NCBI RefSeq assembly: GCF_037042905.1
Contig: NC_087251.1
Location: forward strand, 42,871,373-42,935,372
Source: Lytechinus pictus
Lineage: Eukaryota > Echinodermata > Echinoidea > Temnopleuroida > Toxopneustidae
DNA length: 64,000 nucleotides
Direction: 5' to 3'
In this document: in pieces, positions 26,301 to 37,697 of the stretch
Position numbering within the stretch: the first letter of the stretch is position 1
How the letters are laid out: every line of letters begins with the position of its first letter
The notes under the pieces: model-generated
What the model saw: only the letters and a program-made list of their open reading frames with translations
The model's database searches: none
What the model was told of the DNA's origin: nothing
Program-made: the position numbers and the translations under genes

Positions 26301-28986
26301 AATGATGATAATGATAAACAGAAATTTTAATGTTCTTTGTTTTAATTTATTTCCATTTTCAACAATTACAAAAGTCTCTGTCGTACATCTTGACATAATG
26401 TATACAATGAACATATTGACAAAAAATATCATACAAGATAATTACGCAACAGGTTGGAGAAAATTATATGATCAACGGCTATTTGGGGGCGGGTCTACAG
26501 GGGTAGGAGCGGGGCCCATATGATTCTTTTAAAAAAGAGTTGGAACGAGGAATGAAAAAGAAGGGAGAATAAAGGGAACAAAGAAAGGGAGGTCTGCGTC
26601 GTGATTGTAACTCTTCAAAATACCCCCATTAAAAAAAAACGCCGCTTCAAAGACCGCCCCCCCTAAAGACCTTGGTGCTGCCCCTGAACCTGTATAGTAC
26701 TGTTGTTCAAATACACCAGACCTATACATCGTGCACACTTTTCTTTCACCATATTTACGAAACATATTTCTTATTGCATCCATTTTTTCTTAATTTACTG
26801 AAAGTATTATAGAATTGGATATGTTTCATAAAATAATAATGATAAAAACAGACATATCAAATCACACTTCCTCTTAGATGTCTTGTGACATTTAAGATAG
26901 GAGAAGAGTTGCCTGACCTTTTTACAACTGCCAGTACATATAACTTAAGAAATGGGGAAAAACACATCGTTTTGATGTGAAATCGATCCCCTGTTTCGTG
27001 TAAAAACTTTGGTATTCGAGCATATTTAGTGCTTCCCGTTTTATTTGTGATTTGATATTCTATTGATGGATTTTTTATATCATTTTCCTAGTATCAGTCA
27101 TGGCCGTGATAGATATCGATAAAAAGAACACCGTCTCGACACGCAATTTTCAAACTATTTATTTTGCTGGTATATAATAAGCAACACCTAACATGGATTA
27201 TAGGTTGGTTTTTTTCTTTCTTTCTTGGCATAGATGGTTTACTCGTATTGTCATGAAAGAATATTTTTTATAATGTTCCTGATATTCTTGATTCTTCATA
27301 GATTTACAGTGTATTTTGATTTTTGATTGCACATCACTTATAAGTATCTTATTTTGGTCACAGTCGTAATAGATTCATGGAGTAGTTAATTTATAAGTAA
27401 ATTAAATCGGGAATCAACATTTATAAGGAACATTTCCCCGAAAGGACCTCATGGGCCTATATGACAAATCAATGACAATTAGAAATGATTTAATGGCAAG
27501 TGGTTTGCAATGTGTAATTGACTATAGTATTAACTGTTCCCTTAAACATGTTTAAAAAAAACCAATTTGAGTATCGAGCTAAATGATGCTGCAATCTCGC
27601 TTTACCCTCATTTATTACAAACTTATGAAGATCTCTGAATAGCCAGAGCGAAGTTTATTGCAATGCGATCTATAATTATGTCAGTATATATATAGCATTT
27701 GGTGATAAGGAAAAAAACACACTTCGTTTGAACAACAACAAAAAAGGACAAAACAAAAATCCGGACCAGATTGATAACATCACTTATCATGAAGAATTTA
27801 GAAAGCATTCTAGCTAGATATACACTCGTAAAACAAATCAGTCAAATTGACGAGACCAGTCCTGTGGTCACCTGGGTGCAACTGATATGACAATCACCGA
27901 TAATCACATTTCTGACATTATATTCTTGTCAGAAAAAAACTTTGTTCTAGTCAAATACGACTAGAAAATAGTCAAATATGACTAGAATAACAGTTGCACC
28001 CAGTTGACCCTATTAACTAGTCATTTTTGACTGATTTGTTTTTAGAGTGTATTATAGGCTGCCCCTCTTCTCTTTCTCTCTCCCTCTTTTCCATTATAAA
28101 AGCAGATTATTGATTTTATCATTGTTATATTCTCTATACTCTTCCTTTTCATTTCATGTTTCAGTGTAGCATCTTAGTGATCATGTTAACAAAAAAAGAA
28201 TAAGGGGCCAGAAAGAAACCCTTCATGGAAAGGTGTGCCCAATAGATTGGTTTACCCAATACCCTAATGAAATTGACTGCATTAGGTCATTAATTGTTGA
28301 CTTGTCATAAAATTTGTGTCTCCCCCTTTCTCTCTCTCTCGCTCTCGCTGTTTCTCCCCTCTTTCACAGTAACTATTTAAAATCTTATTGTTTCCCATTA
28401 TACCTGATAAATTGACCATTTTCTTTTCAGGTGGCTTGCTTCCGATGGACAGTATTGCTTCGATGCCAAACTTGAGCGGCTTGGTACACGGTGGTGACGC
28501 CCTCGATTCGTTCAAGCAGTCTCTTCTCTCCTGTCCGACATCCACCGTGACACCATCACCATCTTCTGCCGAATTCTTGGATGCCTGCTGAGCCGCCATC
28601 AGCGTCTCCTTGCCCAACCGATCCACAGCGCTTCGGTCATCTTTGGAGCGAACGTCCGGCTTGTCTCTCGGCGGCGGCGTCGAGCCCGAGGTATCGTTCA
28701 CTTTCATTCCAAGGGTAGTATCCCGTGATTTTAAGTCGTCTCCATTTTGCAAACGGCTACTCCGGCGATTAGCCTCAGAGTCTGCTGGCAAATATGAAAA
28801 GGGATGTAAGGAGTAAGGGAATCCTGCGACCGCTAAGTTGGAGCTTCGCAAGAGCATCCGTTGTCTTTTAGCTTCCAGGTAAGGGGTGTCGTCACCACTA
28901 CCACCGTCCTGTCTCCACGTCCCTCCTCGTTTTGCAGTTGGAACGTAAAAAGTCTGCAGCATAGTGTCCGCTAAAGACATTGTCAT
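17204..28986 (-). CDS. HLX: Hlx / H2.0-like homeobox transcription factor, four coding exons
   Basis: A sequence-specific nuclear transcription factor of the NK-like Hlx/H2.0 family. Joining four exons (28404-28986, 25953-26201, 17780-18162, 17204-17464) gives 491 residues, close to the roughly 490 of vertebrate HLX. The homeodomain is at about residues 362-421: it opens with KRKRSWSRAVF, has helix 3 VKVWFQNRRMKWRH with Gln50 and Asn51, and is split by an intron after residue 405 (SDAQ|VKVW). An engrailed-homology-1 repressor motif, FGIEAIL, is at residues 173-179, preceded by KPLK as in HLX. Phases at all three junctions match (1, 1, 0). The start is the first ATG in frame after the upstream non-coding stretch; a second ATG two codons later is equally possible. 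The N-terminus does not resemble the vertebrate HLX N-terminus I know. Family assignment is secure; orthology is inferred from the homeodomain. Confidence 0.93.
17780..18162 (-). CDS. HLX: Hlx exon 3 (homeodomain helices 1 and 2)
   Basis: The acceptor is TTCGACACCAG|AGAACTTCC, completing codon 278 (G|AG, Glu). The donor GTAAGC follows the full codon for Gln 405. It encodes residues 279-405: a Pro/His-rich stretch, a short alanine run (HQAAAAAS), then the homeodomain from its N-terminal arm (RKRSWSRAVF) through KGLEKRFEIQKYV and the turn LGLSDAQ. The open frame runs into the intron beyond the donor, so the exon end is set by the splice signal and by continuation into exon 4. Confidence 0.93.
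19001..19021 (+). repeat. (TA)n microsatellite
   Basis: About ten TA units in Hlx intron 2. Confidence 0.9.
23329..23354 (+). repeat. (GT)n microsatellite
   Basis: Thirteen GT units following a T8 run in Hlx intron 2. Frames giving His-Thr repeats on the minus strand are artefacts. Confidence 0.95.
24859..25176. mobile_element. Family B inverted-repeat element, copy 1 (Hlx intron 2)
   Basis: Opens GCCCGTATTCTGCAGTCGG and closes with the inverse CTTCAGAATACGGGCC. The next block GTTTAAAGTTGTAGTTTAA is a family signature shared with copies at 55929 and 63586. Non-coding, about 318 bp. Confidence 0.83.
25953..26201 (-). CDS. HLX: Hlx exon 2 (linker)
   Basis: The acceptor is TTTTCACCACAG|AATACAC and the donor CACCAAG|GTTAGTAT, both on the minus strand. 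The 249-nt exon begins with two bases that complete codon 195 (G|AA, Glu) and ends with the first base of codon 278. It encodes a Pro/Ser/Gly/Asn-rich linker with no known domain (residues 196-277, for example SPGSKHAAVVNPSPRSPW). The matching phase on both sides is the main support, since the sequence itself is poorly conserved. Confidence 0.8.
26202..28403 (-). other. Hlx intron 1
   Basis: A 2.2-kb intron. It holds a short inverted-repeat element at 27821-28051, a TC-rich run beside the exon 1 donor, and a C-rich fragment near 26655-26700 resembling the aggggcgg repeat family. I see no exon-like open frame with splice signals in it. Confidence 0.75.
27821..28051. mobile_element. Short inverted-repeat element (Hlx intron 1)
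   Basis: 231 bp with termini TACACTCGTAAAACAAATCA and the inverse TGATTTGTTTTTAGAGTGTA. Inside, AGTTGCACCCAGTTGACC faces CACCTGGGTGCAACTG, and TAGTCAAATATGACTA palindromes repeat. Confidence 0.8.
28404..28986 (-). CDS. HLX: Hlx exon 1 (N-terminus and Eh1 motif)
   Basis: Encodes residues 1-194 plus the first base of codon 195. It ends at TTATCAG|GTATAATG, a good donor on the minus strand. The segment is low in recognisable structure, rich in Ser, Asp, Arg and Pro, and carries the Groucho-type Eh1 motif FGIEAIL at 173-179. The open frame continues upstream of the ATG only for a few codons, so start placement is uncertain by 2 residues. A TC-rich simple run (28320-28350) follows in intron 1. 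Confidence 0.88.
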
Positions 28987-29010
28987 TATCACTTTAAAAT
29001 ATGGTACCAC

Positions 29011-30536
29011 TTACCCAAAATAATGCCTTTTTCGAGAAGAAGAAGAAACAAATGTTAAAATCTTTCGTTTCGAGTATCATCTGACAATATTCGTGCGCAT
29101 AGAATCTTCCACGTCTTCAGGACTTCTGCTCCTCTCAGCTATGCATCTCGATGTCCTGTAGTTGAAATTTCAAAATTATTTCGTCCATGGCGATCTGAGC
29201 AAGAATCACTTCTTAAATGTCCTCTAAGAATTAACATCTAAATAAAAGACGCAAATTTCCTCATTCATACATCCAGTATTTAAATCAATCGATTATTTTC
29301 TATAACCTCAAAGTTTTACCATGTTTTACCAACATCCTTCATTGTGTCTCGTAGGTACGTTTGTTTCCACTGCAATGCAATGGTAATAATATTTTCTGAA
29401 GCGGATTGGATTAAACAAGGCAGGGTACTTTTTAAAATATAACTCAGTTGAAGTGTGGTTCTCGCAAAAGTTCCCATTCGAGTGTGACTTGGGAGCCGTC
29501 TTCAGCGGGATGGACGCAACCATCGAATGACTGGTTTAGTGAAAGTAACACCACCGGTGCGGACACCGTTTGGTTTGGTTATTCTTGTTTACCTAATACA
29601 TTCAATACTATCCCATCTCCCTTCCATCAACCCGCACACCGGTTTCCAGAGAAGAGAGAGAGAGGGAGGGAGGGAGAGAGCGCACAATGCACCCGACACC
29701 AGCCACGAATAGAAACTCTTTGAAGACTCCTCCTAATGCTGATTGAGTGCGTATAATCTTACTTTTATGATACAGGTATAATATATATTTTCATGACGGC
29801 AACATGGTCTGCAACCCAATACCTCGATGACTCTTACGGCGGATTAGATATACATCATAAAACGGCTAAAAGTGCCGGAGTTGTGATCGACATCCCAAGA
29901 ATAAAAAGAAAAGCATTTTGCGCGGCGAGAAAACTACGTTTTTAAGCGGGTATAGATATGGTGATAAAGTAAATTGATATCGTCATTATGGACGAAGCTC
30001 TGATAACTAGATTGGAGCTGGCGATCTCTATTTTTCTACTGGTTTTTTATTTGTCAAGAGAAAGATAGTTGGGATGTTGATGACATTTTGATTTATATCT
30101 CTGTTATTGGAGCTAAGTTCCAAATGTGTTTCAAGTGAGCATTTAAGTGTTTTTCATGCAATTCTATATCCGACTTTACCTGCAAATAGATAATGCATTA
30201 TCAGCCTACATGAGAATAAAAAGACAAGGTAGAAAAATATTCATTGTTATGTCGATGCCACTGTCCAAGTTTCAAAAGGGAGGTACAGAAAATCCAGCTC
30301 CGTTAACTTTCTACGGATGTCTTTTTAGCTGCACACTCTTAGAGTTTATTTTAGACCCCTCATTTGAGACACTGTACATACATTGCACCTGCACAACAGT
30401 TCGACAATACGCCAGACGGTGGCCTGTACTTATAGAGAAGAAGAAGTCTCCAAAAACATTAATAGTGTTTGTTTCTGACGGGACTCTTTAATAATTGGGT
30501 TTTTATTTAGTGGAACATTGATTTAATAGCAAATCA
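29011..30536. other. Hlx upstream region
   Basis: Expected to hold the Hlx 5' UTR and promoter. No TATA box or transcription start can be assigned. Short frames here are not gene-like. Confidence 0.5.
29640..29690. repeat. GA-rich run upstream of Hlx
   Basis: A (GA)n/(GGGA)n run about 650 bp upstream of the Hlx start codon, possibly in the promoter region. Confidence 0.5.
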
Positions 30537-30617
30537 GTATGTAGTAGCAGGAATAGAAGTGGAAGTAGTATAGTAGCAGTAATAGTAAAAGTAGTAGTAG
30601 TAGTAGTAGTAGTAGTA

Positions 30618-30680
<63 letters not shown>

Positions 30681-30728
30681 TAGTAGTAATAGTAGTGGTA
30701 GTAATAGTAGTAGTATTAGTAGTAGAAA

Positions 30729-30785
<57 letters not shown>

Positions 30786-30840
30786 AAGTAGTAGTAATAG
30801 TAGAATTAGTAGTAGGAGGAGTAGTAGTAGTAGTAGTAGT

Positions 30841-30897
<57 letters not shown>

Positions 30898-30955
30898 AAG
30901 CAGAAGGAGCAGGAGCAGTATTAGTAGTGGATTAGTGGAAGTGTTATTATTTTAT
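30537..30955 (+). repeat. (TAG)n trinucleotide array
   Basis: About 420 bp of TAG/GTA repeats with scattered GTG, AAT and GAA interruptions, between Hlx and eIF4A3. Frames through it give poly-Val or poly-Ser and are not genes. A related ATT/GAT-rich stretch follows at 30990-31110. Confidence 0.97.
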
Positions 30956-32028
30956 TAGTACGTTGTAAATATTTGATAGTATTGATTTTATTACTATTAC
31001 TATTATCATGATGATGATGATTATTATTATTATTGTTGTCGTTGTTGATGTTGGTGTTATTCTAATCATCATCATCACTACAACCTTTATCATTAATATA
31101 TACTACTACTAATAATAAATGATATATATAATTTCTTTGTCCTTTTCCTTCCATATTATTTATTTCAGTTCTATAACAAGTTTTGTTTCCTCCTACGAAC
31201 ATGGCAATTTCTATACCGTGCATGTTATATGGCGAAGTTCATCTCATTCTAGGGTGAACTTGATTTTTTTTTCCTGTTTTTGGTTTCCTTATATGCTTTT
31301 CATGAATAGATTAATTAAAAACTGAGATGTTATTGATATTTCTTTTCTCAAGGTCTGATGATCACTGAGTGGGTCCTTATCCAGATTGTACGCAGTTGAG
31401 AATCCATATAGGGTAAGTAAATCTTCGAATTGAGCCAGTTCATAGGTAGAACCTAAGCATAACTATAAAGGTTATTGCAAACAAAATCTAAATCTCATTT
31501 ATATACTTAAATATAACAAATGCATTTGAACACATTTTTTTTTGAAGTCGTTAATAATTAGAAACAAGCGAAAAAGACCCCCAAAAAAGTCAGTAAATAA
31601 GATTCTAAGCACTGTGGTTTATACTTCAAAAGCATATATTAAAGTCCTTTTACCACAGCCCTCAGATAATTATTAAATAATTCAGGGCATAAAATCTCGT
31701 GTTAAACTGTTCATTTCATGAGATATCTCTTTGAATTTATTTAGGTATACACAACCTTTCCTTGTTTTCAAATTATATCTGCATATTCGAGATCATTTTA
31801 TGTTTTTGTTACAAAAATAAGTTAACCGTGAATTGGCTTAATTCTTTCACGTCTCTGAATATTTTCTCTGGCTTTAAACCAAATGATTTCGTCCAGCCGG
31901 GCAAAGTGCAGAAACGAAATAAATTTAAACATAGGAACGATGTATTTTCTAGCTTTTAACCAGTATACTCGTTTGCGTACTCGATCTTGAGCCATATAAA
32001 ACATGACCTATAAATATAGTTACTTTTC
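30956..32028. other. Gene-free stretch
   Basis: AT-rich; ATT/GTT trinucleotide-rich at 30990-31110, otherwise unremarkable. Confidence 0.6.
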
Positions 32029-32359
32029 ACGGAGCCTTTAAAGTGCCATCGACTTGACGACTTGGCGAGATACTTTATCTCGCCAAGTCGACTTATAAAA
32101 GGTTATATGTCGACATGGCGAGATACGTTATCTTGCCAAGTTGACTTATAAAAAGTTATATGTCAACATGGCGAGATATTTGGACTCTCGTCGGGCCTTA
32201 GACACTTCATATCTTGCCATGTCGACATATAATGTTTTATAAGTCGACTTGGCAAGATAAAATATCTCGCTATGTTGACATATAACTTTTTATAAGTCAA
32301 CTTGGCAAGATAACGTATCTCGCCATGTCGTCAAGTCGATGGCACTTTAAAGGCTCCGT
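32029..32359. mobile_element. Nested hairpin element with 33-bp perfect terminal inverted repeats
   Basis: The ends ACGGAGCCTTTAAAGTGCCA and its inverse match exactly for 33 bp. The flanks TACTTTTC (left) and AACTTTTC (right) look like an 8-bp target duplication with one mismatch, which would fit a hAT-type insertion. The interior is built from repeated GTCGACATGGCGAGATA / TATCTTGCCAAGTTGACTTA modules in both orientations. Confidence 0.87.
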
Positions 32360-33392
32360 AACTTTTCGACAAGCTGCCTAATAGTTGCACTTATTCAATT
32401 CAAGCTCGTTCAAACTCGGTTTTCCAGATCTGTTTCCATTATGTTTAAAGATCGAGTATGCAATTATTATTTACTTGGTACAAGCAACGAATATAACGAA
32501 TTCAAATTATTTCAAATATTTAAGATTGATTTTTTTTTGTGTGATTATAGAGCTGCACCCGGCTGCTGATGACGCTGTAGCTCTCACAAATATTGTCAAA
32601 ATTTGAAATAGTTCATAATCTTTTATATCACTTTCAAAGAAGAAACAGAATTATACACTACTTTCTTTTGAAATTCTGATTCCTTTTGAAATAATATGTT
32701 ATTTTTCAATGAAAGACGTCATAGGATTAAAATGATATTTTATATTTTGTTTAAAATGTTTATGATAAATCCTAGAATGTGCCATTATCCCTCCAATGTG
32801 AGTATAAAAGATAATATATAATATAAACCAAGCAATGTGAGACATTTTTACAGTATATATTGTATCGATTGGTTTGTTCGTCTGTTCTTTTTATTGTTGA
32901 CTGACTTCTGAATGGTTGATTGATCGATATGCATAGATTTGGTTGAAAATTAAATAAGAATTCACAAAGGCATATTTTTTCTGTAATTATTCATTATATT
33001 CAGGGAATTTAGACTAAAATAGTAATTTCCAGATCACATTGTCCAATGAAAAAGTAATTTAAGGAAGGAAGTGAAAAGCAAAAAAGAACGAAAGGAAGGG
33101 AAAAGGAGAGAAAGAGAGAGGAAGGGAGGAAGAAAAAAAGATCATTAGATTTGAAAGTTGGATTGATTGATTCATAGATCACTGATTAACAAGGCTTAAT
33201 TGGTTGACTGATTTTGGATTGAAGAAGTTGTTTGAATGCTATATGAAACACTCTCAGAAGTGATTGGTCAAAACATGTACCTATTAAATAACCTAGTAGG
33301 TAAATATGACTGTCTCCAACCAAAAATAATGGACAAAATCAACCCAAATTTGAGTAGATTTTGAAGCCAATGATTGAGGGGCGATTCCTCTA
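32360..33392. other. Gene-free stretch
   Basis: AT-rich with a purine run at 33060-33140 (GAAAGGAAGG-type) and repeated TGATTGAT-like phrases at 33160-33230. Confidence 0.6.
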
Positions 33393-36300
33393 CAGTGCGT
33401 CCCAAAAAAAACTATACACTTTTGAATTGGCTGCCAAATAAAAAATGTAACACTTTGGGGAAAAAGACTTACATATATGGAAAGCCAACAAAGTCAACCT
33501 TCAGATGACACCAAAAAGTTGGAAAACTATTCATGCTTGAGCGAGCACTACCCACTGAAACAAAGGGTATGAAAATTAGGGTGGGCTGGAATTAGCCTTC
33601 CAATTTATGTCAGTTTTTGAGAGGCAAATCCTTTCGAACTTGCGAAGTTAAGGGCGTTGTGATAAACTAATGATCAACCGTGATCACTTTTGGTTGCTTA
33701 AGGGCGTTCCACAGTTGAAATGAAGTCCATGTCATTTTCACCAAACTTTGCAGAGAGTTACTTTGGTATCTATGAATTATGAAAATGCAAAAAATAATAT
33801 AGGTTCAAGTGCTTATTTTTTTTCTACGGGTCTTCAAAGTCGCCGTATTTGAATGATATGCAATCTTGCGCAATCAAGAGAATTTTGCCTCTCTTAGACC
33901 TCACGAATTCACCAAATGAGTTTAAATCATCTTTACTCAGTGGATATCGCATCAAACTTCATCAAATTTTCAAGATATATAACAAAGTGTATACCAAAGT
34001 AAGAGAAAGCCTTTTAATTGGTAAAACTATATCTATTTGGAGTCAGCAGCGCCCTCATTTGGCAAGAATGGTGCAAAAACACGGAAAAAGCAAATCTTCA
34101 AAGACGTGAATCTACTCAAAAAATTTAAAAAGTATTTTGTAAGCTGCACTTTTTTCAACATCCATGTCATTTTCATCAAATTCTGCTAATTTGTAAAGGA
34201 ATGCATATCGAAGGTGTAGGGAAGTTAAAAATATGGGGTCCATGTGCTCGTTTTTTAACTATGAGTGTCCAAAGTGATGCGAGTTGGCATGGAAATCGCC
34301 GAAAATGCGCCCAAAACGTGCAAAAGTTTAATAATATCGTCTAAAATGCGAATGGTTCCGTATTTTTGCCCCCGAACATTCAAAATCCATGTCATTTTCA
34401 TCATACTCTCTAGATTTGTAGAAGAATATATTCTGAAGACATTAAAATGTTAAAAATATGGGGTCCATGTGCTCGTTTTTAAACAATCGGTGTCCCAAAT
34501 GTTGCAAGTTGGCTTGAAAATATTGAAATGCGCCTAAAATGCGCCGAAAACGTGTAAAAGTCTATATACCCTCTAAAATGCAAATCATGGTTAAGTAGTT
34601 TTGCTCCCTAACATTCAAAATCTATGTCATTTTCATCATACTCTTTAGATTTGTAGAGGAATATATTCTAAAGACATTAGAATATTAAAAATATGGGGTC
34701 CATGTGCTCGTTTTTAGACTATCAGTGTCTAAACTGTTGCGAGTTGGCTTGAAACAGCCCATAATGCGCCGAAAACAAGTAAAAGTCAGATAATACCATC
34801 CACAATGTCTGAATGTCTAAAATACGAATGGTTCCGTAGTTCTGCTCCTAAACATTCGAAATCCATGTCATTTTCATCATACTCTCTAGATTTGTAGAGG
34901 AATATATTCTGAAGAAGTTAAAATATTAAAAGTATGGGCTCCATGTGCTCGTTATCAGACTATCAGTGTCTTAATTGTTGCGAGTTGGCTTGAAACAGTC
35001 TATAATGCGCCTAAACCGTTCGGGCAAAAGTCTAATACCGTCCAAAATGTCTAAAATACGAATGGTTCCTTAGTCCTGATCCCAAACATTCAAAATCCAT
35101 GTCATTTTCATCATACTCTCTAGATTTGTAGAGGAATATATTCTGAAGAAGTTAAGATATTTAAATTATGGGGTCCATGTGCTCATTTTCAAATTATCAG
35201 TGTCCAGAGCATTGCGGGTTGGCTTGAAACAGCCCAAAATGCGCCGAAAACAAGCAAAAGTCTGTTAATACCGTCTAAAATGCGAATGGTTCCGTAGTCT
35301 TGCTCCCAAACATTGAAAATCCATGTAATTTTCATCATACTTTGCACATAGATACTTTAGCACCTGAATATTTCAAATATACAAAAATTCACATGGGTCC
35401 ATGTGCTTGATTTTTTGCTATAGAGCTTCAAAGTTAACCCAAAATGGATGATGTTCTTAAGAATTGCGCATCCAAAAGAATTTGGCATTTTTAGACCTCA
35501 CGAGATCACAACAATGAGTTTAAAACTCTATTAATCAGTCAAAATCTATAAAGATTTCATCAAATTTTGCAATATGATTAATAATTGTATCCGTAAGATG
35601 GATAATTGATTTATATTGCTGTCAATTGTTTGCTCATTGAAGTCTAACAACACTCTCAGTTCTTAGAAATTGCGGGAAAGATACTCAACCTCAAAAATTT
35701 CAAATTTCAATAACAAACTTGAGAAGTAAAAGAAATGCTGCACTTTAGTCAAAACCCGTGTCATTTTCACCAAACTTTGCAGAGTTGTATAGGAAGGTAT
35801 ACCTAAGAGGTGCAAACATAACAAATATGGGTTCATGTGCTTGTTTTCAAACTATCAGCACTCTTATTAGAGCAAATTTGCTTCTTAAAACACCCGAAAA
35901 CGCGCCAAAAGCTTTGTATCTATGTGAGGAAAAATTACGAACCACTTTTCCATTTATTCAAACTCGGGGTCATATTCATCATACTTTGCGGCACTACAGA
36001 GAAACTATTTTGAAATTGTAGAGGAATAAAAAAATGGTCCACGGAATAATTCCAGTTTATTAGCTTCATAAATAACACATCGGATCTGCAGTTAGTGCAG
36101 ATAAGGAAAATAATCAGCTCACATTACCTACAGCTGATTAATCACCAGTTCATCCATTGTGACGTCAGCGCGCAGAGTGTAAAATATGCGCAGATCATGA
36201 TGCGCACAAACATAACTGTGGAACGTCCTTAAGCAAATTTTATAAATTATTAAATTGAACTTTAATGCATGAGTGAACACAAATTACACTTTTAGGGCAG

Positions 36301-37697
36301 CATTTCAACTTTATCATTTTGATCTCTTTTTGGGCAGCATTTCAACTTTATCATGTGGATCTCAGCAATGTGTTCATGGGAGTCGGGAGAATAGGGGGTG
36401 AGATATGACTTAAGTGGGAGAAGTAGGTTGATGGAATAAGAGTCAACAGAACATTCAGCCCCCGCCCCCTCCCTCTTTCCTGCCCTCCCCTCCTGTTGAG
36501 AGACTGATGGCTATTGTCATGTACGCATGAAGTCCAGAGCAGAATGTTGATTTCATGATTAATTTTGAATTGGGGCATCAACTTTTTCCTATCAATCATT
36601 TAATCAACAATTTATCAGTAAATCAACTCATTCAATGTGCAATGTGATCGATCAAACATTCAGTTTTTTCAATAAGTTATATCATTAATTATCATAATCC
36701 TTAAATTTTTTTGGCAACCATTCAATAAAAAAAACTGACCATCAGCCACCGGTCACTTGGCAGTTAAGTTTTGAATATGCTACAATCCAGGAAGTGAGAC
36801 AGAGAGAGAGAGAGGGGGGGGGCTGAGGAATGGAGGTGGAGAAGGGAGGGTACATGTGACTTTTAATTTGTAAAAGGACAAAAGGAAAAGGAATGCCCTT
36901 TTAAACAAGTCTTAGCATATCTCGCCCTCTTGCTTGTAACAGGTACCATCACATTACTCTGACTCTCACGAACACACTTCTGAGGTCCACAAGATGAATA
37001 TGCTACACCAAAATTACAATTCCTGTTCACGCATGCTTTAAATTTCAATTTAGTAACTTATGAAATTTGCCTAAGAAACCAAAACTTATCTCACTCATTA
37101 ATTTAGCTTAGCAAGTTCCAAAGGACTAACCACTCAAAAGCCCAGCTTAGCCGATCTTAGTCTCTGAGGAGGAGAGAAGCGGGGGGGGGGGTAGAGATGG
37201 AGGGAGGGGTTGCTAAATGTTCTGTTGACCTTTATCCCATCAACGTACTTCACCTACCTAAGTCACATTACCCCTCTTCTCCTGACTGTCATGAACACAT
37301 TGTTGAGATCCACATGATAAAGACAAAATGCTGCACTAAAACTTGCAATTCATGATCACTCATGCATTAAATTTCGATTTAATAACGCATTAAATTTTCA
37401 CAAACAACAAACTGATCACAACTGATCTTTAATTCACCAAATAACCTTCAACTTTGCAAGTACCAAACAAAATAACCTGAAAGAAATTGGAAAGCTAATT
37501 CCGGCCAACCCTAATTTTCATACCCTTTGTTTCAGTGGACAGTGCTCGCTCAAGCATGACTAGTTTTCCAACTTTTTGGTGTCATTTGAAAGTTGACTTT
37601 ATTAGCTTTCCATATCTATAAGTCTTTTCCCCTAAAGTGCTACATTTTTTATTTGGCAGCCATTTCAAAAGTGTATAGTTTTTTTTGGGACGCACTG
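33393..37697. mobile_element. 4.3-kb non-autonomous element with mariner-like ends
   Basis: Terminal inverted repeats of about 215 bp begin CAGTGCGTCCCAAAAAAAAC at both ends, and TA dinucleotides flank each side (33391-33392, 37698-37699), as in Tc1/mariner insertions. The arms also share CAAATAAAAAATGTA and CCTTTGTTTCAGTG blocks. No frame over about 90 codons lies inside and none resembles a transposase. The interior carries tandem units (33.7-36.0 kb) and a further inverted pair (36.25-36.50 with 37.13-37.39 kb). Confidence 0.85.
33720..36010 (+). repeat. Diverged tandem units of about 220-245 bp inside the mariner-like element
   Basis: The phrase CCATGTCATTTTCATCATAC or a close variant recurs at about 33727, 34163, 34389, 34624, 34865, 35098, 35324, 35757 and 35970. 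Each is followed at near-constant distances by GGGTCCATGTGCTCG and by GCGAGTTGGCTTGAAA. The central five units are the most alike. No conserved frame runs through them. Confidence 0.85.

Noticed and set aside
30674-30958. 94-codon poly-Val/poly-Ser frame
   Set aside because: It is translation of the (TAG)n array in an open frame.
33849-34109. 86-codon plus frame inside the mariner-like element as transposase remnant
   Set aside because: No DDE-type motif or helix-turn-helix is visible, and the frame crosses the repeat unit boundary without conservation in other units.
34150-35400. CRISPR-like array
   Set aside because: Units are 220-245 bp, diverged, with no short identical repeats or unique spacers, and the window is eukaryotic.
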